Assembly: GCF_028389875.1 (NCBI RefSeq)
Contig: NW_026907675.1
Location: 4,712,001-4,776,000, forward strand
Length of the DNA stretch: 64,000 bases
Direction: 5' to 3'
DNA from: Rhea pennata
Taxonomy: Eukaryota > Chordata > Aves > Rheiformes > Rheidae
Shown piece by piece: positions 33,561-45,615 of this stretch. Made by a program: the position numbers and the translations under genes. The notes under the pieces are model-generated. The model worked only from the letters and a program-made list of their open reading frames with translations. It was not told where the DNA came from and did no database searches. How positions within the stretch are numbered: the first letter of the stretch is position 1; each line of letters starts with the position of its first letter.

Positions 33561-35330
33561 TCACTTCCCTGACTGCCTTGCCAGCACCCTTGACTCCTGG
33601 CTCCCCTTCCCGCATGGAGCAGCCTCACTCCTGCTGCTCCCAACAGCACCTTCTCTGTTGGAGGAACCCTGTCCCAAATGGTTCATAAGTAGGTGAGTGG
33701 TATCAGAGAAGGACCTTCTCTCCTGACTTTTCATTGTATAATCAGGCCCAGGCAGTTGCCCTTGCTTTTCCATCCACTGAAGAGTCTCTGTTCAATGTTA
33801 CCTGAGTAGGGGGCCAAATCTGAAATTCTCCTCACATCTTTACATTGGCTGTCAGGCAAGAGTTTCTGCGTGGATACAGTCACTTTTATACCCACAACGT
33901 TCTCTGTGTCATGCTTGGGTTGCAGTTTTCCTGGCCAAGGCTTTCTAGACTGTAGTGAGGTAACAGGGCTGAGGTAGAGATGAGGAATTAGGTCAGCAGG
34001 ACAAGGACAGGGTCAGGTCAGGACTTGCGAGGTGCAGGGCCAGGCACAGCTAAGCCCCACAGCGTTACTCAGGCCAGGCCCATGGAAAAGGGCAGCAGCT
34101 CCACATCAAGGGGGATGAGGTCCTGCAGTGAGGCCTGTCACTGTCTCCCGTGTTCTTGTGCCCGGCAGATCCTCCTCCCTGTCTGCCTGAAGCCCCTCCA
34201 TGCCCACCTTGCTGCTGTGAACAGCATGAAAGCCCTGGCCTTGCGGCACCTCCGGCAGTTCCTGCTGCCCCGGAAACAGCGCTGCCTGCCCTGAGGTGAT
34301 ACACAGAGGAATCAAGCTCTCCTTCTCTTTTCCTTTCTCTGAATACTGCCCTGCTATTTTGCTGTGACGTCTCTGCTCCCCAGAGAAGCTTTCTCCTGGT
34401 CAGAGTATCCATGCTGGCCTGGCCATTCCTGCACCCCTGCCCTGTGCTCCCCGCAGTGCCCCAGGGTGGCGGAGGCTGGTGGATCAGTCCACCAGCACTG
34501 GTCACTCAGAGATGAGCCCTGAATCCAACCCTCAGTCCCTAACAGATCACATTGGGACTCTGAGCTCACCCCCCATATGCTATGTTCACAAGGAGAATGC
34601 CAGATTCCTTAATGGTGCATTCCCATGTGAATATTTTTGACTCTGTCTTCTGAAGAAAGACCAGACTACAGGTACATCACAGAGGAGATCCCCTTTTATT
34701 ATGGAAATTATATTGTGGAAGCCAGGTATGCTGTGAGGGTCCTCAGGGCCTGCTCCTGTCTGAGCTCACAGAAATGCACACAGAAGCACCATGTTACAAG
34801 AGGACTTAGGCCATATACACATATGAGAACGGAGCAGAACAGTGTGGAAAAGAGGAGAAAAGGCCTAAAAAGAAAAACTCCTGCTTCTTTTGGTGGATGT
34901 TTCTCCAAGAAAGTTGCAGCCCCCCTGCAAAGATTGCTGTGAGGAAAGGCCTGCTGTGACACTTTGGGAATGGTGCTGTGCAGCAGAAGGTCTGTTCGCA
35001 GAGACTTCGAGCAGATTCTCCTCCCCTTCATTCCTGCTCTGCTTTGAGTGTTGGAGCTCTGTAGAGGGAAGGGAGTAGCCCACGGTGACAGCTGGCTGCC
35101 AGCCTCACAGGAGAGGGATGTGAGATCACACCCTGACTGTGGCCAGGGGAGCTGAGCTCTCCTAATGGACACAGGACCCATGGTCTCACCTCATTGGTAT
35201 TTATCTGAGCCTGACTCTGGGCCCCTGAGCTCCCTTGGTGTCACTACCAAGAGACACTGCAAAGGGAAACTCCTCTCATTGCACTGGGGGCATCCAAGCG
35301 AGCTCAGCCTTGCAGGCTGTGAGGCTCCTC
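33561..35330. repeat. OR14 downstream block, right copy, no gene seen
   Basis: Bases about 34,560-35,330 are the reverse complement of about 11,930-12,780, which lies between the left OR14 pseudogene and block U. The part from 33,561 to 34,560 corresponds loosely to 12,780-13,440. No coding gene is recognised. Confidence 0.65.
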
Positions 35331-35702
35331 TGTTAGAGTTATACTGATGAAACCCTCAAATACTTAACAAGACTCAAGGACAAGGGAGAGAGGCTCTCGT
35401 AAAATAGTCTTGCAAAGTGCAACGAACTCCAGCCGAATAACCTTGAGAAAACCACAAGATTTTGAAGAATGTGAGGAGTCGACAAGACAAAAACAGCAGA
35501 ACAACCCAGAGTAACCTAGAAGTTCATTAAGGCTTATTAACACACTAAACTACACACCCTTAAATGAATAATGAGACGGAAATGACATGATAATGATGTT
35601 ACCACCTTCTTCTCTGCTTCTTAAGCTAATGAACAGGAATGTCAAAGCACAAATGCAGAGTGAATATGTGATGTAATAAAACTGTAACCAATAGAAAAAT
35701 TA

Positions 35703-35710
35703 TATATAAA
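35703..35710 (+). promoter_or_regulatory. TATA box of the solo LTR
   Basis: TATATAAA lies about 100 bases before the AATAAA of the same LTR. Confidence 0.65.
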
Positions 35711-35810
35711 GCACTCCCTGAAAAGTGTGTGTAACTAAAGAAAGAGAAAGGGAGAAGGTGTGCTAGCTTTGAGGATCTACCACCTAGCACCCATCTCTGT
35801 GCAGAAATGA

Positions 35811-35816
35811 AATAAA
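35811..35816 (+). terminator. Polyadenylation signal of the solo LTR
   Basis: AATAAA in the R-like region of the solo LTR, about 60 bases before its 3' end. Confidence 0.65.
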
Positions 35817-36059
35817 CAAGTATCTCGACCCAGTGTTGCTTGCACACCGGGTAACAGCACCCAGTTTTGGGACAACACCTCCATCAGTGCTGATGCAGAG
35901 AGAAGCCAGGCTTCCTGCTTCAACATAGTCTCTGGGTCCAATTCAAATGAGAGATTTCTGGGGAGATGGAGTATGAACTGAACTTTTTGTTTGTTTTTAG
36001 TATGGATGCAAAAGAGACAAGAAGGAAATGCACAACACATAGCCTTGACTCTAGACATC

Positions 36060-37008
36060 CTAGTGAGTGAATGCACGTGGGCCAGTTATTGGTGCTGACC
36101 TTGTACCCACTGGATGAGTTTCCTCAATGAGCTCCTTGTTCCTCATGCTGTAGATGAGGGGGTTCACTGTTGGAGGCACCACCATGTACAGAACAGCCAC
36201 CACCAGATCCAGAGCTGGGGAGGAGAGGGAAGGCGGCTTCAGGTAAGCAAAAAATATTGTGCTGACAAACAGGGAGACCGCAGACAGGTGCGGGAGGCAC
36301 ATGGAAAAGGCTTTGTGCCGGCCCTGCTCAGAGGGCATCCTCAGCACAGCAGTTAAGACCTGCACGTAGGACACCATGATGAAAATGAAACACCCTCAGC
36401 CTAAACAGGCAGTAATCACAATAAGCCCAACTTCTGTAAGGCAGGAGTCTGAGCAGGAGAGCCTGAGGATCTGAGCGATCTCACAGAAGAACTGGTCCCC
36501 TGTGTTTCCTTGGCAGAGAGGTATGGAAAATGTGTTGGCAGTGTGCAGGGCTGCATTGAGAAAACCACTGGCCCAGGCAACTGCTGCCATTTTGACACAA
36601 GCTCTGCTGCCCATGATTATGTTGTAGTGCAGGGGTCTGCAGATGCCGATGTAGCAGTCATAGGCCATGACTGTGAGAATACTCTGTTGAACATAAGAAA
36701 ATAAAGAAAAAGACTTGAGCAGCACATCCCAAGTAGGAAATGCCTCTGGTGTCCCACAGGGAATTGACCATTGATTTGGGGACAGTTACAGAGATGGCAC
36801 CAATGTCCAGAACAGAGAGACTGAGGAGGAAGAAGTACATGGGGGTGTGCAGGTGGTGGCTGCAGGTTACTGCTGTGGTGATGAGGCCGTTGCTCAGGAG
36901 GGCAGCCAGGTAGGTGCTCAGGAAGAACGAGAAGTGCAAGAGCTGCAGGTCCCATGTGTCTGCGAATGCCAGGAGGAGGAACTCATTGAAGGAGCTGCCG
37001 TTGGACAT
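36060..37008 (-). pseudogene. OR14-like olfactory receptor pseudogene, full length
   Basis: Reading leftwards from the ATG at 37,008 there is an N-terminus with an NGS glycosylation site, an FLLLAFADTWDLQLLHF-type start typical of the OR14 group, TM1, then LHTPMYFFLLSLS and TM2-TM3. The frame breaks near 36,665-36,690, just before MAYDCYIGICRPLHY (canonical MAYDRYVAIC, so Arg of DRY is now Cys). A TGA at 36,396-36,398 interrupts TM5 within the same second frame. The end has PSLSSPALDLVVAVLY, PTVNPLIYSMRNKEL (NPxxY intact) and an altered tail. It is homologous to 10,938-11,735 but keeps the N-terminal exon part which that copy lacks. Confidence 0.9.
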
Positions 37009-38825
37009 TATTTCCCACTGGCCATGGGGAACAATTCAAGGAGAAAAAGATAGGGACAATTTAGGAGAGACTTAAAAAAAAACCAAAACAAATAAAAAGA
37101 AATTAATAAAATTTTACATTTCTTATTAAAAATCTGACATTGCATCTCTTTATTTGTGAGTAGCTCTGACACTCACAGTTTCTGTCAAATGAAATCCACT
37201 CGTCTTGTGGCAGGGCTTTTCAGCATCTTCACATCACTTCTCAAGAATGATGGTTACAGAAATGAGTTTCAGGGATTTGCCCAGCTGGGTATGCCACCTC
37301 ACTGATGATGACATTTCAGGGCAGATCTCCGCCCCTTTGTGGGGCAGCGTGAGATGGGCTCGTGGCAAGAGAGATCCCCTCTCCTCTGCCAGAGGTCTGG
37401 CTGCAAAGGAGGGGGCTTATACCCTGGACCCTGTGGCTGTCAGGGCAGGGACTCTTCCGAGTGGGAGGGGAGAAACTGGAGGCTTGCTCAGAGGAAGGTG
37501 TCTGCATCAGAGGGACTGACCTTCACTTGGCCAAATCCATCCTCCCATGATGATTCTGTTTGCAGTTCCCTTTCATTCTGCAGCTGTTCCTGCTGCCTGG
37601 AGCTCCCTCTGTCCCAACATTTTTTCCCTGTCAGTGCTCACAGACCCTGTCACACCCTGTGTATGCTCAGTTCTGCCCTACATAAACCTCTCAGGACTGG
37701 GCACTGTCCAAGGGCATCTCTGTGCATGCAGGTCCTAAGGAGTAGGTCACAAAAGCCCTGAGAAGTCCATAAAGATGCTGCTGGTGCTGCTGTAGGGGGA
37801 AGGGGAGTTGAAGGGCTTTGATGATCTTTCAGAGCTGTTGATCTCTGAGAGTGAAGATTTGTGAATCCTAGTTTCTTGACAAAAGAGGAAACACTTTCCC
37901 TTTTTCTTCCTCTCAGTATTAGGAAACTGAAAGACCTGGAAGGAAAGCTCCTTCCCTTTTCTGTAGCCTTTTCTTCACCTTCCTCTGCAGTGCAAGGACA
38001 CTGCTCTGAATCACAGCTCTGGACACACCTGGGTGCATATTCCAGCTTCACAGCCCTGCAGCCGTCCTTGGGAGAAAGTAGCAGCATGCCCTACGCTCTG
38101 GCAGTGTGGCAGGGGATCGCTACTCTGAAGAATCTTGCCCTCCTCTACAAAGGAGAGTGATACTTGAGGGATGTGAAAGGTTTAGGAGACCCTTCCAGGA
38201 GCCTCCACAGCATTGCCCTGCAGCCAGAGACTTACCGTTTCAAGGGCTGTGAAGATTTCTCCTACAAGGAGCTCTCCTCTGTCCTCACACTCAACACAAC
38301 CGTTCACTTCTCTCTGTCATGTCTCATCTCACATCAGCAGCAGGAGGCAGTGCCCACAGCCCTGCTGCTCTTTGCAGAGGATCTAATGCTGCACAGAGCT
38401 GTGCTGCCAGTTTGCCATCAGCCCCCTCTGTCCCTGAAGCCTGGCTCTGCTCAAGGGCAGGGGCCCAGCTGAAGGTATGACTTCTTCTATCCTTTGGGCT
38501 CCCTCCCCCCTGGGAAATGTTCACGGAGATAAAGCAAACTAATCACCTTTTGTCCCTCTCTAAACAACACAGAGAGACCAGTTACAGCTTTGTCAGTTGT
38601 TTCATCAGAGGATGGTTATCTACAAGAGGTGGAAAAATCCCACCCCTGGATATCTATATTCCCATGTCTTAAATAGGTAGGACACCTAGATGGGGACAAG
38701 AAGGCAGCTCATTACCCTTGGTTCAGGTTTTCATTCAGATGACACAATCTGGGCATTGCATGCCCGTTTAGAAGGCCCTGGGCTGGAGTAGAAGTGGGAC
38801 ATAGCCCGGATGGGCAAGGGAGCAT
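37009..38825. other. No gene seen
   Basis: Upstream flank of the OR14 pseudogene (AT-rich at 37,060-37,160), then mixed sequence with overlapping short frames and no recognised domain, RNA gene or transposon. Confidence 0.5.
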
Positions 38826-39357
38826 CACAGGGAGCTCTTCCTGGTGCCAAAGCAGAACTCTCATTTCCCTAAAAGACCTGGGCACTGCTGGGCACTTCTC
38901 ATGCGCTTCCCACCATTGCCCTTAGGAGCTGCTCCACAGTGAGGAGTGGGGATGGGAGATACTGGGGCCACGCTGGGGCTGTTCCCTCACAGACAGAGGC
39001 ACAGGGACCTCTTGAAGACAAGTTTTGGGTGATGAGGCGGGAAGAGCGTACTATTTCCCTGGATGAAAAGGTGAGCTGAGAGCAAGGGAGTAAGGAAGAT
39101 AGAAGGCTGCTGGACCAAGACCATTAGCCTGGACTGCTGTTCCTTGTTCCCAATGGTCCTGAGGCTATTCACCAAGCATAAGAGCTTTGAGAGCTCCTTC
39201 CCAAGGTGTCACACAAAGACACAAGAGCCCTACCTGAGGGTCCTATCTGGCTCCAGGGACAATGTGGCAGGCAGAACTCCTGGGTCCTGTGGCTGAGGCT
39301 GCCCTGAGCCACAGCTCTATCCACTAATGTCAGGGAGCAATGCTGGTTCAGGTTTTC
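38826..39357 (-). repeat. Block V partial copy 3, left arm of short inverted repeat
   Basis: Reverse complement of 43,702-44,233. Coordinates pair as x and 83,059-x with almost no differences: a 62-codon frame at 38,987-39,175 is identical to that at 43,884-44,072. Confidence 0.9.
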
Positions 39358-39363
39358 CCGGGC

Positions 39364-42300
39364 ATAGCCACCTCCTGCTAGTGTATGAAGTACTCAGGGA
39401 AGTCAGACACGCTGGAATGGCCAGATGTGACTGCATGTCTTAAACTCTTTATTTGTACTTCAGAGATAACAGTGGGACATCTGTGCTCCCAGCTCTCCTG
39501 GGAACCACTGCTTACAAACATGTGTCTTGGGTTTCATGACTCTCACCACTTCTCCCCAGTGGGGAAGGTGAGCAGCCCACTGGTTGCTCCCATGGGAGAC
39601 AAGTGAGGCTTTCTCCCACCTGCAACCATACGGCTGTTGCTTCCTCTCCCTCTCTTCAGAAAGAGCAGGAGAGGGGGAACAGAGCAGCTTCCGTAAAATG
39701 CTAGCAACAAACTCCCTCCAGACACAAGAGCCGTTGGGACAGGTCTATGCAGCGGGAGGGGACTAGCAGTTTCCCAGGGTGTGTCCTCAAGGCAGGAAAA
39801 ATCAACAGGAACTTAAAGACAACTGGTCATCCGTCAGAAACAGCCATGAGTCTGCCTGTCTGCACAGCTCTCTGGATCACCACACCAAAGCCACAGGCAG
39901 GACAAATCCCCAGAGCCATTCCCTTCAGGATGCAGGACACTCGCCACTTGCACACTCCCCAGGCACTGCTCTGCTCACTGCCTTCCCTTGGCTACTCAGC
40001 CCAGACACACACAGAAGCTCTTGTGGTGACACCAGAAAGTGGCCAAGGCACTCTGGGCTCACAAGGCATGTGGAAAAACCTAAGCATAAGACCAGGGCCA
40101 CAGCTGGCTCCTTGGGCAATGCTGCTGCTTTCAGAGGGAAGGATGCTGCTCCCTGTGGGCACAGCAGGCTGCTGCCTCGTCCCTGGACCCCACCATGCCA
40201 TGAACCTCCACCTGGGGACAATGGTTAGGGGATTTCTTTTCTAATGCTGAAGTTACAGACACAATTCAGAAATGCTTGGAGGTCCTGCAGGTCTCCTGAG
40301 CCCAAAGCAACCTCTGTCCCTTTCCTTTCATCAGTTGGGCAGGGAGGCTCTGTGAAGGGAGAAAGGATGCAGAGTCTTTGAACTGAGACCCAAGCAATGA
40401 GACCACCCCAGACTGGAGGTCTGCTGAAATGCCAGCTGCCCTGGGGGCACAGGCTCTGGAGCAGGAGACCTGGCTCTGTACCTGTACTCGTGGGGCACTG
40501 GCTGATGTCTTAGTGCCACCTGCTGCCTGGCACTGGGCATATCTTCATCCCTTGCAGGGTGAGAAGCCCAAGCACTGCGAGACTTCCTCAGCTCACACAC
40601 AGGAGGCTTTCAGGCACTTAGACATAGGCCTTCAAGACATGCTGCACTTTAAGAAGAGAGTCTTTAATTCATCTTACTGGCCATTTTATAGCCCCATAGG
40701 AAAGGAGGGGCACAATAGCATTTGCTGAGCAGGCCAGTAGTAATAGCATTTGTGACATGAGGAAGCAGAAGGAGAGCAGAGGTACCAGGAGGTGAACTCA
40801 CACCCTGTCACCCATGGAAGCCAGGTGCATTGAGGGGAGCCTTCGCATCCATATGTAGCCTCACCTCAGTCACTTGCAGCTGCTTTCAGAGGGTCATGAT
40901 CTTGGTAAAGATGTTGACAGCTACAGCGATGTACCCTGGCATCCTCCCACCAGCCATGTGGGCACTAGCACTGCACTGGGAACCTACATGAGTGGAGGAA
41001 CCTAGAAAGAAAGAATTGGAGGGTTATCATCAGTTCTGCTGACCTAACATACTCACAGCAGCCCAGGGCAAATGTCTCCCCTCTGTATTGAACCGAACAA
41101 TCATCAGAGCACAGACAGCCAAGCCATGGAGAGACTGGACTCCTGGTTTTGGCAAAACTAAGACTCTTTTTTTGGATGCTTGGTCTTGTCTGAGCTTTCC
41201 AGTTCCTGAAAGGCACTGACACACAGGAGGAAGTCCAGCATAAGGACACTAAAACGGTCAGGGGGTTAAGCATGGGGCAGATAAGGAGAGGCCGGAAGAG
41301 CTGGGTATGCTCTAAACTGGCATGAGGGGGCAGACTGGAGGAAGGACCATTTCTCTTTCCTCTCTTACAAAGTATTTGACCCTCAGGGCTCCCCTCATGG
41401 GCACCCTGACTTCTCAGCACTGCAGGGAGACTATCCCCTCAGGCCTCAGCAGGGACGAGATCGAAAACAAGAGTGGTTACACTGCAAGAGCTCTGGGACT
41501 CTCCCCTCAAAAAAGGAGGGGCAACTCTAAAAGTGCTCAGGCAGAAAACACCAAGGGTCAAGGGCTTCAAGCACACAGGGTCCTCAATGCCTGCCCAAAA
41601 GATGGCAACTTCCTTGGACGACGGCTGTGCTCACCACCACTCCCTTGGCTCCAGCTACTTGCAGCAATGCATCTAGAGCTAAGTGGGGCTCCTCACATCC
41701 ATCCAAGGCTCAGGAGAAAACACAGCGCCTTGCCCATGTCAGCAGTGGCAGCACCTAACAACACCACACCTAGCACACTCCTGCCTGCATGTGGGCTGCT
41801 CTCTTGTGTCCCTGCTGCAGCGCAGACAGCAGGATGATGGGAGAATTCAGAGACTGCAGCTGGGAGGAGGAGAGGTGCAGCCCTCGCAGGGCACTCTTGC
41901 TTGGCTCGCCTACTCAAAGGGACTCCTTGCCTAGGGAGATCTGGCACAGCAAGGGAGCAGCACCTTCCAATTCATCTCCTAGGAACATACTTACCCGTAT
42001 ACAAAGACCCTCTCTCCACAGAGCTTTCACTCCTCCAAGGAGCTTCCAGCACACTAACGCCCAGCCAGCAATGAGAAATGCTCACACTCCCCTATCCCTC
42101 AGCAAACACTGCTGCAAGGGAAAGCTCTCGTGAAGAAAAGCAAGCGAGCAGAAAGGGAAAAAGCAGCCTTGGTTCACACCTCAGAGTAAGCAGAAACACT
42201 CCCTGCCCTTTAGGCAGCATCCCGCCTGCACATCCTGGCAAGAGCTGAGGAAACACAAGGCCTGAACCTCATCACACACAAGGCAGCAGGCTCCCAGCAT

Positions 42301-43215
42301 CTCTGGCTCACACCACCTGGGCAGTCTGGGCCCTGCAAGCCAAGTTAGCTCTTCACCTCAGAGTATTCATTTTCTCCGCAGCTTGGCAGCACTGCCCACA
42401 CACAGCACTGCTCTTTCCAGGCACCTCCTTCTGTGGTGAGCACCAGGACACTTGGGTATCATCTGTCCCCACCACAAGGTACCCCACCACTCTGATACAC
42501 CACATGCCCGCTCTTCACCTCACAGAGGGTTGACAGATAACATGCAGCTATACATCAGGGACACAGGGCATACGACCAGCCATGGCTGCAGCTAGGGGAC
42601 CCTCAGGACATATCAACCCTCAGAGATATCATCCAGATCTTGGAGAAAATTCTCAGCAGCCCCCTGGTGTTTTGATGGGGCAGAGTTTTCTGCAGCACAC
42701 AGACACTGCTTGTCCACCATACCTCCCCTCCCCTCCCCTACTCCCATGGGACAGCGCCATCTTGTGGGCAGCAGTGCAGGGCATGGCGGGACCTCAGGGC
42801 AGCCCAGCACCGGGTGCCCAGGCAGTGCAGGGCGCTGGGGCCCAGCTGCTGCCCCGCAGGGCTGGGCTCTGCCGCAGGGGCCCCACAGGGCTCCTCGCTG
42901 TCCTGCGCCCTGGGGCCATGCCGGGCGCGGGGGGCAGCCCTGGGGCCTGTGCTGGTGCCATCCCTGGTGCCGGCGATGGGGCCCTGGGCATGGCCAGGGC
43001 ACTGGAGCCCACGGGCAGCGTGCTGCTGCCCCCAGAGCAGGGCAGTGCTGTGTCCTCTCACCCCTTTTCACCCTTCCCCCTCCCCACAGCAGCCCTTGGG
43101 CTCAGCAGCCCTCATGCTGCACCTGGCAGGGCTCGGCCGCATCCAGACACAGGCTGCTCTTTGTGGGGCCGGGCTGCACCCTGTTGCATCGCTCCAGAGG
43201 GCTGAGGAGTCCCAG
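39364..43215 (+). repeat. Segmental duplication, copy 2 (shorter form)
   Basis: Direct copy of 22,580-27,705 lacking two internal segments. The first junction is at about 41,302-41,308, where copy 1 has 24,524-25,325. The second is at about 42,706-42,735, where copy 1 has 26,730-27,222. It begins inside a remnant of the ~70-base minisatellite unit. Its end keeps the GC-rich stretch (42,735-43,215) but not the CCAAT, GC-box and X-box cluster. No gene is recognised. Confidence 0.92.
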
Positions 43216-43364
43216 GGGCACAGGGCAGCCAGGGTAGAGCAGCTCAGCGCTTGTTGGATGTGGGCAGCAGAAGTGTGGGCCTCTCAGGGAGCTGGGGGAG
43301 ATGGCCCTGCTGCACTCACCCCCAGCACTGCCCATCACAGCTCAGAGAAAAATGGTTGGTGTCA

Positions 43365-45330
43365 GCAGAGACTTGCAGGACAAACAGGCTGTCTTTTGGG
43401 TGCAGAGGTTTGTCCCCCTTCTGCAGGAGGGCGGGGGCTGTGGCCATCTGAGAACAAAATCTCTGAGCCCAAAACATGCTCTGCCAGGTTGGAAGCAGAA
43501 GAGGATCCAGGAAGAAGGAGCAGAGGTTCTTCTATATCAGTAGAACTCTTGGATTTATTACAAGGCGAAGGATCCATTTCCTATATGAGCATTTCCAGCA
43601 GGCTCTTAAGAGCCCCATGGGAGTTGCAGGACACACCAGCCTCCAAGACAGAGGCTGCATTTCCTGCCAGAGTCAGATCCCAAAGGGAGACCTATACCTG
43701 GGAAAACATGAACCAGCATTGCTCCCTGACATTAGTGGATAGAGCTGGGGCTCAGGGCAGCCTCAGCCACAGGACCCAGGAATTCTGCCTGCCACATTGT
43801 CCCTGGAGCCAGATAGGACCCTCAGGTAGGGCTCTTGTGTCTTTGTGTGACACCTTGGGAAGGAGCTCTCAAAGCTCTTATGCTTGGTGAATAGCCTCAG
43901 GACCATTGGGAACAAGGAACAGCAGTCCAGGCTAATGGTCTTGGTCCAGCAGCCTTCTATCTTCCTTACTCCCTTGCTCTCAGCTCACCTTTTCATCCAG
44001 GGAAATAGTACGCTCTTCCCGCCTCATCACCCAAAACTTGTCTTCAAGAGGTCCCTGTGCCTCTGTCTGTGAGGGAACAGCCCCAGCGTGGCCCCAGTAT
44101 CTCCCATCCCCACTCCTCACTGTGGAGCAGCTCCTAAGGGCAATGGTGGGAAGCGCATGAGAAGTGCCCAGCAGTGCCCAGGTCTTTTAGGGAAATGAGA
44201 GTTCTGCTTTGGCACCAGGAAGAGCTCCCTGTGATGCAGCACATCCTATTGTGACCTCAGCTCATGTCTTCTGGGAGCTCAGTAGGTCACCACCATGTAG
44301 ATGGTATAGCCAGGGCAAGAGCAGAGATCCTTCCACTCACACCCTGGAAAGCAGTCACCTCCCCTCATCCCAGTTATTTTCCAAAACTTGCTGATAAATC
44401 CTTCAAGACAGTGAAAAAAATGTGAAATATTTCAAATGAGGCATTGAAGAGGTCAGTCTGCACCCCCTGCACCGACAGGTCTCTGCACTGGGCAGAGCTG
44501 TGTGGGTAGCTGCAGTATGGGGGATGGATTGGGGGTTGGGATTTTTCAAAGACATGATCAATGTGAAATGAAACAGCACAGAGCCTGGCCATGGGCTGAG
44601 ATGCTTTCAGGAGCCTCAAAACTGATAGCTGCTGTGGACCACCCTTTTTGTAGAAGAAGGATGTAGGACAGCATGGGACAGAACGCAGCCTTCCTCCTTG
44701 ACGCACCAAAGTAGGTTCTTAGTTTTTTTAAAGTCCTCAGCAAGGTTTCTTGGTCTACAGTGCTTAAGATAGAGATGATATGCCCCAAAAGAGCAACCCT
44801 TAAGACACATCATCTAGAGGGCTTTATCTGGGACCCTGGTCTTTGCCAGTCTCCAAAGCCCTGGGAGAGTCCAAGTGGCAAATCTGGATAATTTTTCCCT
44901 TTCCCATTAATTTTGCCCAGCTTTCTTTTTGGCTGAGTCCAGGGCTCAGCTGATCCTTGGACTCAGCATGGCCTGAAGGCAGTGCTTCTCCTCTGAGTAT
45001 AGTCCTTGGCAGCCTGTACCAACCTTGGAACTGTAGCTCTCTTGGGGGCTGTACAGTTCTGGCACCCTGCGTCCCACCATAGACACCCAGGCCCTCCCAA
45101 GGGGGCTGTACAACCCTGACTCCCTGGATCTCCCACAGTTTTGATGCTGGGCTTCTCAGGACATGCCCACACACTGCAGTACTGCTGTCCTGGCTCTGCT
45201 GCAGAGCCTGTAAGGCAGTGCTGTGCTCCAGGACCTGCATTTTGGCTCACTCTGGAATTTGTGAGGGGAGCAGCTCCCAGCTCTGCAGCTGCTGGACACT
45301 GAGGATGTCTCCAGGAGCATGACTTCAAAT
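43365..45330 (+). repeat. Block V, copy 4 (plus)
   Basis: Matches 27,722-29,420 directly and 30,290-31,900 in reverse complement. Bases 43,702-44,233 are the right arm of the short, nearly perfect inverted repeat with 38,826-39,357. It follows the segmental duplication just as copy 1 follows its partner, so the two probably duplicated together. No gene is recognised. Confidence 0.82.
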
Positions 45331-45359
45331 GAGAGAAGTGCTCTGTGGGTGGAAAAGAG

Positions 45360-45615
45360 AGGGGAGAAATTGAACAAAGAGTGGTTCAGACTGCACAGAA
45401 GGAAAATACTTTTCATCATCAGGATGGTCAAGCATTAGAACAGGTTGTCTAAATGTGCACGATGCGCAATCTCCATTCTTGGAGGTTTTCAAGATCTGAT
45501 GGATAAACCTCTGAGCAATGTGGACTGATGTCAACATGTCCCTGCCTTGGTAAGGAGGTGGAAGTAGAAATTTCCAGATGTTCTTTCCAACATGAATTAC
45601 CCTTTTGATCTTATA
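45360..45615 (+). mobile_element. CR1 LINE, 3' end remnant (plus)
   Basis: Diverged CR1 3' segment. The parts like GAACAGGTTGTCTAAATGTG, CCATTCTTGGAGGTTTTCAA and AGCAATGTGGACTGATGTC match the usual end of the element. No octamer end is preserved. Confidence 0.65.

Larger units (their letters stand above)
35331..35877 (+). mobile_element. Solo LTR with 4-base target duplication
   Basis: The element starts TGTT and ends AACA, and is flanked on both sides by CCTC (35,327-35,330 and 35,878-35,881). It has a TATA box (TATATAAA, 35,703-35,710), AATAAA (35,811-35,816) and no internal retroviral genes. The paralogous sequence near 11,930-11,960 (reverse complement) runs straight through this place without the insert, which confirms both borders. 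Its sequence does not resemble the LTR at 6,834, so it belongs to another ERV family. A 4-base duplication fits class I retroviruses. Confidence 0.88.

Noticed and set aside
6834-35877. The two LTRs (6,834 and 35,331) as members of one family
   Set aside because: Their ends (TGTAATA versus TGTTAGAG), TATA regions and 3' parts differ throughout, so they are separate ERV families.
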